The notes beneath the pieces are model-generated. The model did not search any database. It saw only the letters and a program-made list of their open reading frames with translations, and was not told where the DNA came from. From an uncultured euryarchaeote (GTDB lineage Archaea > Thermoplasmatota > Poseidoniia > Poseidoniales > Poseidoniaceae): DNA of 8,523 nt. Location of the stretch: positions 1 to 8,523 of the forward strand of contig CALBJF010000249.1 in NCBI GenBank assembly GCA_937892665.1, given 5' to 3'. Both the position numbers and the translations under genes were made by a program. Of this stretch, positions 4,566 to 8,523 are shown in pieces (the first letter of the stretch is position 1; every line of letters starts with the position of its first letter).

Positions 4566-6722
4566 ATGTCCTCATCTGAGAACAATAACCAAACAGCCCG
4601 CGGAGATAGACAACAAACCCGTTTCCTATCTCTCGAGAATGCAAAACGTATTCTCAAAACAACCGTCGTGCTAAGTGCACTTCTTCTGTCGATTTGGGCA
4701 GTCGTTCTCAATCAAGCTCTCGAGCCTCTGTCCGATGAAAATATTGAGGACAGTGTCCTACTTGTCGAAACAGAAGGAAGAGAGGCCGACGTCTATTGTC
4801 CAGAAGGTGGAGCAGACATATTTCTTGGAACTGATTTCGATGGGAACGGTAAACTGTCAACAGATGAAATAACCTCAAGCACCAAAGTTTGTCACGGTCA
4901 ACAAGGCCTTTCGGGTCCTCAAGGTCAACAAGGCTATGATGGAATCAATGGTGAACATGGGAATGGAAGTCTTGTTAATCTCACAGCCTTATCCCCAGGA
5001 ATACCTTGTCCATTTGGAGGAATACAAGTGCAGTCAGGTATCGACGCCAATCGGAACCAATTCTTGGATTCGACCGAAGTAGAGACAACCTCACATCTTT
5101 GCGATGGACGATTAGGTGAGGATGGAGAAACTGGTGAAGATGGTAACAACGGAAGCCAGGGCTATTCTGCCCTTATCGATCAGCAACCTGCTCCGACCGC
5201 CCTTTGTTCCAAAGGTGTAGTCATGCGATTTGGTGTTGATGATGGCATCGATGGAGGAATAGCAGGCGATGGGATTCTCCATGATGATGAAGTCCGTGAA
5301 TCCCTCCGAATCTGTTCTGAAAAATTGTATCAGGGGATTGTAGGGGATATGAATTCAGGCGTAACAAATGGATATTCCTCTACATGTAACCAAATTTCTT
5401 TTGGAAACACGGTTTTAGTCTCCGCAAATAATGGTATCAATGGCTGCGAGTTATGGATGCTTGATGTCGATAATACGCCTCTTCTTTTGAAAGATATTCA
5501 TCCATCAGGTGATTCTATTCCTGGTAAAATCCTTGGGCTTCAATCCATGGAGACTGAACGTGGATTACGATTCGTTTTTGATGCTGATGATGGTATTCAT
5601 GGACGTGAATTATGGGTCTCAGATGGAACTGCTTCAGGGACACTAATGGTTGGAGATATCGAGACTGGAGATGGGATTGATTACACAAGTGAAATCACAG
5701 AATGGATGAACGGAGTTGTGTTCACCACGAATGGGCAACAAGGACAACGGATGTGGTGGACAAATGGAAGTGTGACCACTTCGATCTGGCAAGCGCCTTG
5801 GCTTACAAGCAGTGCAAGTTCAGACTTGATGAACCAATCTTCATCTCTCTCATCCTTAGGTCAAAACATGTTGCTTGGTGATGATAACCGACTTTGGTTT
5901 GCAGCGAAAGAAGCCAATATTGGTCTCGAAGTGATGCAATTGGATTCTCAGGGAACAATAACGATGTATGATCTTCATCCATTTGGAGATTCTTCACCAT
6001 CAGAAGCAATGCTTTCCAACAATGGTCTGGTGCTCGTAGCTGGAGATGGAACTGGCCGTCAACTGGCATATCTCGATGGCACTGGTGGCCTTCAATGGCT
6101 CACTTCGATGACGAAGGAAGGTACGACAACTCCCGTTACAACAATGGCTCCTAAGTTTGGATTGCATCAAATCGGAGATTCAATTATCTTCGATGTGGTT
6201 TATCGTGGCGCAGACGCCACATTATTCTCATACTCCTTTGCAACCTCAAACCTCGTTGAATTGAGTTCAACAATCCTTGCTCCAGGTCATAGTCTCCAAT
6301 CCGTTACTAATGGAAATACGATTTGGTTTGACTGTGTCCTTGCTAGTACAGGTATGGAGTTGTGTCAAACGGACGGAACGGTAGAGGGGACTCATCTAAC
6401 AGTTGATCTGATGCAGGGAATAAGCAGTAGTCTTCCTCAAGCGTTACTGTACACGGATTCTACATTGTTCGTTCTCGCTGAAGGGATTGATGAAACAGGA
6501 ACCAATAGCGGTCATGCATTATGGGCTATCGAAAATCAAGTGGCTACAGTGGCTTTTGACCCATATACTGGGATAGGCAATGATTCAAGCGCAGGAACGT
6601 ACGGAGGATTAATCGCTTCGTCCACGCACGTATTTTTCATTGCTGATGATGGAATACATGGGCACGAGTTACATCAATACCTCTTACCATCGATTCAAGA
6701 TCAATGGGTCGTTTGGAGTTGA
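4566..6722 (+). CDS. Membrane-anchored surface protein: EF-hand-like/collagen-like modules plus ELW repeats
   Basis: 718 residues from the ATG at 4566; an in-frame TTG at 4524 is a weaker start. The N-terminus (1-30) is polar with basic residues, then a hydrophobic segment (about 32-48, VVLSALLLSIWAVVL) without a lipobox or obvious cleavage site, so it reads as an uncleaved signal anchor with the rest outside the membrane. Residues 78-250 hold three cysteine-bounded, EF-hand-like modules separated by two Gly-X-Y stretches, resembling the DUF7151-type modules of secreted proteins. Residues about 279-707 hold some eight or nine repeats of 40-50 residues of the ADDGIHGRELWVSDGT type, which probably build a beta-propeller or similar beta structure. 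Cysteines occur in pairs (274/294, 590/600), suggesting disulfides and thus an oxidising exterior. The composition is acidic. Role unknown: calcium-stabilised adhesion or binding of a surface polymer is a guess. Its 3' end overlaps trhO by 22 nt. Confidence 0.85.
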   Translation: MSSSENNNQTARGDRQQTRFLSLENAKRILKTTVVLSALLLSIWAVVLNQALEPLSDENIEDSVLLVETEGREADVYCPEGGADIFLGTDFDGNGKLSTDEITSSTKVCHGQQGLSGPQGQQGYDGINGEHGNGSLVNLTALSPGIPCPFGGIQVQSGIDANRNQFLDSTEVETTSHLCDGRLGEDGETGEDGNNGSQGYSALIDQQPAPTALCSKGVVMRFGVDDGIDGGIAGDGILHDDEVRESLRICSEKLYQGIVGDMNSGVTNGYSSTCNQISFGNTVLVSANNGINGCELWMLDVDNTPLLLKDIHPSGDSIPGKILGLQSMETERGLRFVFDADDGIHGRELWVSDGTASGTLMVGDIETGDGIDYTSEITEWMNGVVFTTNGQQGQRMWWTNGSVTTSIWQAPWLTSSASSDLMNQSSSLSSLGQNMLLGDDNRLWFAAKEANIGLEVMQLDSQGTITMYDLHPFGDSSPSEAMLSNNGLVLVAGDGTGRQLAYLDGTGGLQWLTSMTKEGTTTPVTTMAPKFGLHQIGDSIIFDVVYRGADATLFSYSFATSNLVELSSTILAPGHSLQSVTNGNTIWFDCVLASTGMELCQTDGTVEGTHLTVDLMQGISSSLPQALLYTDSTLFVLAEGIDETGTNSGHALWAIENQVATVAFDPYTGIGNDSSAGTYGGLIASSTHVFFIADDGIHGHELHQYLLPSIQDQWVVWS
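4797..5315 (+). repeat. Three Cys-bounded EF-hand-like modules with two collagen-like linkers
   Basis: Protein-level tandem repeat in the surface protein. Module 1 runs Cys78 to Cys109, module 2 Cys148 to Cys179, module 3 Cys214 to Cys250. In each the first Cys is 12 residues before an Asp, and the loop's closing Glu is 8 residues before the second Cys. Loop 1, DFDGNGKLSTDE (90-101), is a complete EF-hand ligand pattern. Loop 2, DANRNQFLDSTE (160-171), is nearly so. Loop 3 (226-242) has five extra residues. Linker 1 (residues 111-134, bases 4896-4967) has Gly at every third position for eight triplets; linker 2 (181-199, bases 5106-5162) has seven such Gly residues, with acidic pairs between. 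Disulfide closure of each module is inferred. Confidence 0.8.
5400..6686 (+). repeat. ELW-type protein repeats (about eight, plus a partial)
   Basis: Diverged protein-level repeats, each starting with a hydrophobic strand, then (A/D)DGxxGxELW, a strand ending in DGT, xGTxxxxDI and a small turn with Gly/Ser/Pro. Clearest copies: NNGINGCELWMLD (residue 288 on), ADDGIHGRELWVSDGT (340 on), GMELCQTDGTVEGTHL (596 on) and ADDGIHGHELHQY (693 on). Weaker copies begin near residues 385, 443, 488, 540 and 634. The last copy stops after its first two strands, as when the final blade of a propeller is completed by the opposite terminus. The eightfold count is by eye and may be off by one. Confidence 0.7.
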
Positions 6723-7543
6723 ACTCTGTCGATGCAATACGAGCAGGAGATTCCAGGAACATACGCTGGGTCCAGTTGTTGTTCTGGAAGTAAAGGCTCT
6801 CTGCATGCGAAGCATACGGTGGTTCCAGTTTCTGTTAAGTCAGGCTTTAGAGCAACTCGCTTATCGAATACAAAGCACTCTCCATCCCAATGATCGCCTC
6901 CAACTTCTTGGAAGTAACCAAGAATACCGCCTTCTAATTGTCTGATGTTCGTAAAACCTGCATCTCGCATGATGACACTCGCTTTTTCACATCGTACACC
7001 ACCAGTACAGAACATGACGATTTGTTTGTCTTTGAGTGAATCATCCATGTTTGCTACTGCTTCGGGAAAGGCTCTGAAGGTTTTGATGTCGAGTTCAATT
7101 GAATTGTGGAAACTGCCTAACCGAGTTTCATACGTGTTTCTTGTATCGAGTAAAACAATGTCTTCGTCATTTGAAAGACGTTGATGCAGTTCATTTGGAA
7201 AGATTCGCCCATCCTCGGAATCGATACGATCAAAGTTTGGAAGACCTACTGAAATGATCTCGTTTTTTAATCGAACATTCATTCGATTAAATGGTTGTGA
7301 ATCTGAAGTCGATTGTTTAAACGAAATATCATTGAAGCGCTCATCTTGAAGAACCCAATCTCGAAATTGAACAATGTTGGATTCAAGGCCAGCAACAAAG
7401 ATATTGATGCCTTCATAGCTCAGTAGAATAGTACCCTTCAATTCGAGTGAATCACACTTTTGCTTGAACGGTTGCCGAAGATTATCCCGATCGGGGATTG
7501 TAACGAATTTGTACCCAGCAATGTTGAGGTACTTCTCCGTCAT
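6701..7543 (-). CDS. trhO: tRNA uridine(34) hydroxylase, rhodanese family (TrhO/YceA, UPF0176)
   Basis: 280 residues. The N-terminal domain (about 1-95), with GTILLSYEGINIFVAG, is the acylphosphatase-like/UPF0176 domain diagnostic of TrhO. Residues about 110-215 are a rhodanese domain: VLLDTRNTYETRLGSF, then the active loop CTGGVRCEKAS with Cys179 and Cys185, and QLEGGILGYF. The tail has two CxxC pairs (Cys244/247, Cys267/270), probably a zinc site; it matches the cysteine-rich tail of long UPF0176 proteins, though the whole is shorter than E. coli YceA (350). In bacteria TrhO uses O2 to convert U34 of certain tRNAs to 5-hydroxyuridine, aiding wobble decoding. The start is fixed by a strong Shine-Dalgarno site 7 nt upstream. 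It follows nadE by 37 nt and is probably cotranscribed with it. Family call firm; activity in an archaeal host would be inference. Confidence 0.93.
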   Translation of the reverse strand: MTEKYLNIAGYKFVTIPDRDNLRQPFKQKCDSLELKGTILLSYEGINIFVAGLESNIVQFRDWVLQDERFNDISFKQSTSDSQPFNRMNVRLKNEIISVGLPNFDRIDSEDGRIFPNELHQRLSNDEDIVLLDTRNTYETRLGSFHNSIELDIKTFRAFPEAVANMDDSLKDKQIVMFCTGGVRCEKASVIMRDAGFTNIRQLEGGILGYFQEVGGDHWDGECFVFDKRVALKPDLTETGTTVCFACREPLLPEQQLDPAYVPGISCSYCIDRVQLQTTH

Positions 7544-7550
7544 GATTGAC

Positions 7551-7556
7551 CCTCCT
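7551..7556 (-). promoter_or_regulatory. Shine-Dalgarno site of trhO
   Basis: AGGAGG on the minus strand, 7 nt before the trhO ATG at 7543, inside the 37-nt gap after nadE. It is the strongest ribosome site in the window. Placed in the middle of a transcription unit, it contrasts with the two divergent genes at 4509 and 4566, which have none. Confidence 0.8.
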
Positions 7557-7580
7557 GCTTTTCCCTCTTATCTTCACCGA

Positions 7581-8523
7581 TTAACGACGCCAATCATGGC
7601 GACTTGCGAGAGGATGTCGCCAGCCTTGGCCGAAAGCACGAGGGGATACACGAGGCGCAGGTGCCATTTGCCATCGCTTGTGTTCATTGGCCTCAAGTCG
7701 TCTAAGCACCGTAACAACAGTTTCCCGATCATGTCCTTTTGCTGCAATTTCATCCGCTCCAAGGCCATCTTCAATGTGATGCTTTAGGATTGAATCAAGA
7801 ACAGGGTATGGAGGTAGTGTATCATCATCACGTTGGTCAGGAGCAAGTTCAGCAGAAGGGGGTTTGGTCAAGGTTGAATCGCTTACAGGAGCGACCTTTC
7901 CATCATGTACAGCTCGACTGTTGAAGACGTTTGCAAGACCATACACTTCCATCTTGTAGACATCACCGAGAGGCGTGTACCCTCCGGCCATATCGCCATA
8001 AAGGGTGCAATATCCTTGGGCTAATTCAGATTTGTTTCCAGTTGCAATCGCCATACGGTGTTGGGCGTTTGCGTGGGACATGACAAGAATTGCCCGCAAT
8101 CGAGCCTGAATGTTTTCTCGAGCAACAGGAGATCCGTTCGTCAACACTGATTCGATTTGATTCTCAACCAGATGATGGAGGTCATCGATTGGAAGAGAAT
8201 CATATTCCATTCCCAAAGACACAGCAGTATGCTTCGCATCTGATTTTGAGTGCTCGGATGAGAATCGAGAAGGCATCGAAAGACCGAGTACATTCTCAGG
8301 TCCTACTGCTGCACAGGCTACACATGCGGCAACTGCAGAATCAATACCTCCGCTTAAGCCAAGAACAATTCGCTTAATTCCAGATTTTCTACAATAATCG
8401 CGGAGACCTAATACGACAGCATCAGCAAGAGCCTCGAGAACTGTTTCCTCATCCTGTTCCAGTTCACTCTCTCCAGAAAGTTGAATCAAACCAGTACTCT
8501 CGCCTTCTTCCATTGAAATCCAT
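7581..8523 (-). CDS. nadE: NAD+ synthetase, synthetase domain of the glutamine-dependent type (5' end outside window)
   Basis: Makes NAD+ from deamido-NAD+, ATP and an ammonia source. Numbering from the first Met in the window (8513; 310 residues): PP-loop LGLSGGIDSA with SGGIDS at 54-59, SMPSRFSSEHSKSDA (79-93), ARENIQARLRA, ATGNKSELAQGY (157-168), LYGDMAGGYTPLGDVYK, TKPPSAELAPDQ, and a C-terminus NEHKRW...SPRAFGQGWRHPL. The MPSRxSSxHS block and this C-terminus are typical of glutamine-dependent NadE, whose N-terminal nitrilase-fold glutaminase domain would lie upstream. The frame stays open past that Met (TGG ATT TCA) to the window edge, so the gene is probably cut off here and the Met may be internal. 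The acidic stretch at residues 2-23 would then be the inter-domain linker. The alternative is a stand-alone synthetase domain starting at 8513; no Shine-Dalgarno site is visible for it in the ten bases available. Confidence 0.93.
   Translation of the reverse strand, partial: WISMEEGESTGLIQLSGESELEQDEETVLEALADAVVLGLRDYCRKSGIKRIVLGLSGGIDSAVAACVACAAVGPENVLGLSMPSRFSSEHSKSDAKHTAVSLGMEYDSLPIDDLHHLVENQIESVLTNGSPVARENIQARLRAILVMSHANAQHRMAIATGNKSELAQGYCTLYGDMAGGYTPLGDVYKMEVYGLANVFNSRAVHDGKVAPVSDSTLTKPPSAELAPDQRDDDTLPPYPVLDSILKHHIEDGLGADEIAAKGHDRETVVTVLRRLEANEHKRWQMAPAPRVSPRAFGQGWRHPLASRHDWRR

Noticed and set aside
4896..5162. True collagen, or eukaryotic contamination, suggested by Gly-X-Y runs
   Set aside because: The runs are short (six to eight triplets), poor in proline and embedded between EF-hand-like modules, as in prokaryotic secreted proteins.
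4797..5315. Dockerin domain suggested by the DxDGNGxLxxDE loop
   Set aside because: Dockerins have two such loops spaced about 20-odd residues apart without flanking cysteines; here each loop sits in its own Cys-bounded module and no cohesin partner is seen.
5803..6069. Minus-strand open frame of 88 codons inside the surface-protein gene
   Set aside because: It lies wholly within a well-supported gene, has no ribosome site or recognisable domain, and reads as an antisense shadow.
1..8523. CRISPR arrays, tRNA or rRNA genes, insertion sequences, attachment sites, defence genes
   Set aside because: No regularly spaced DNA repeats, cloverleaf-like segments, inverted terminal repeats or transposase/nuclease motifs were seen by reading, and coding sequence leaves almost no room for them.

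Overview
The window is almost wholly coding: seven genes in about 8.5 kb, with no gene-free stretch longer than about 60 bases. The best guess for the source is an uncultivated planktonic euryarchaeon of the Marine Group II (Poseidoniales) kind. This is inferred from three things: an aconitase-X protein of the type that works as phosphomevalonate dehydratase in the archaeal mevalonate pathway; a membrane-anchored extracytoplasmic protein with EF-hand-like/collagen-like modules followed by ELW-type repeats; and dense packing with divergent genes that lack Shine-Dalgarno sites beside downstream genes that have strong ones. A bacterial origin is not excluded, since the peroxiredoxin, TrhO and NadE genes are all of bacterial style.

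Layout. Positions 18-1781 (+) hold a tight three-gene operon: a Bcp/PrxQ peroxiredoxin, a left-handed beta-helix acyltransferase of the nucleotide-sugar type, and a flavin-reductase-like split-barrel protein with an unrecognised N-terminal extension. Facing it, 1757-4509 (-) is a two-gene operon: the fused aconitase X, then an extended-SDR nucleotide-sugar epimerase/dehydratase. The two operons overlap tail to tail by 25 nt. A 56-nt divergent spacer (4510-4565) separates aconitase X from a 718-residue membrane-anchored surface protein (4566-6722, +). That gene overlaps tail to tail by 22 nt with trhO (tRNA U34 hydroxylase, 6701-7543, -), which lies 37 nt downstream of a NAD+ synthetase gene (7581 to the window end, -). 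The NAD+ synthetase is of the glutamine-dependent family and is still open at the window edge.

How the genes relate. No single pathway unites the window. Isoprenoid lipid synthesis (aconitase X), sugar-nucleotide chemistry (epimerase, acyltransferase), redox protection (peroxiredoxin, flavin protein), translation (TrhO) and cofactor synthesis (NadE) are interleaved, as is usual in streamlined genomes. Most worth a second look are the modular surface protein, the single-chain aconitase X, and the divergent spacer, where one AT-rich element sits at TATA-box distance from both start codons. I saw no mobile element, CRISPR array or RNA gene.
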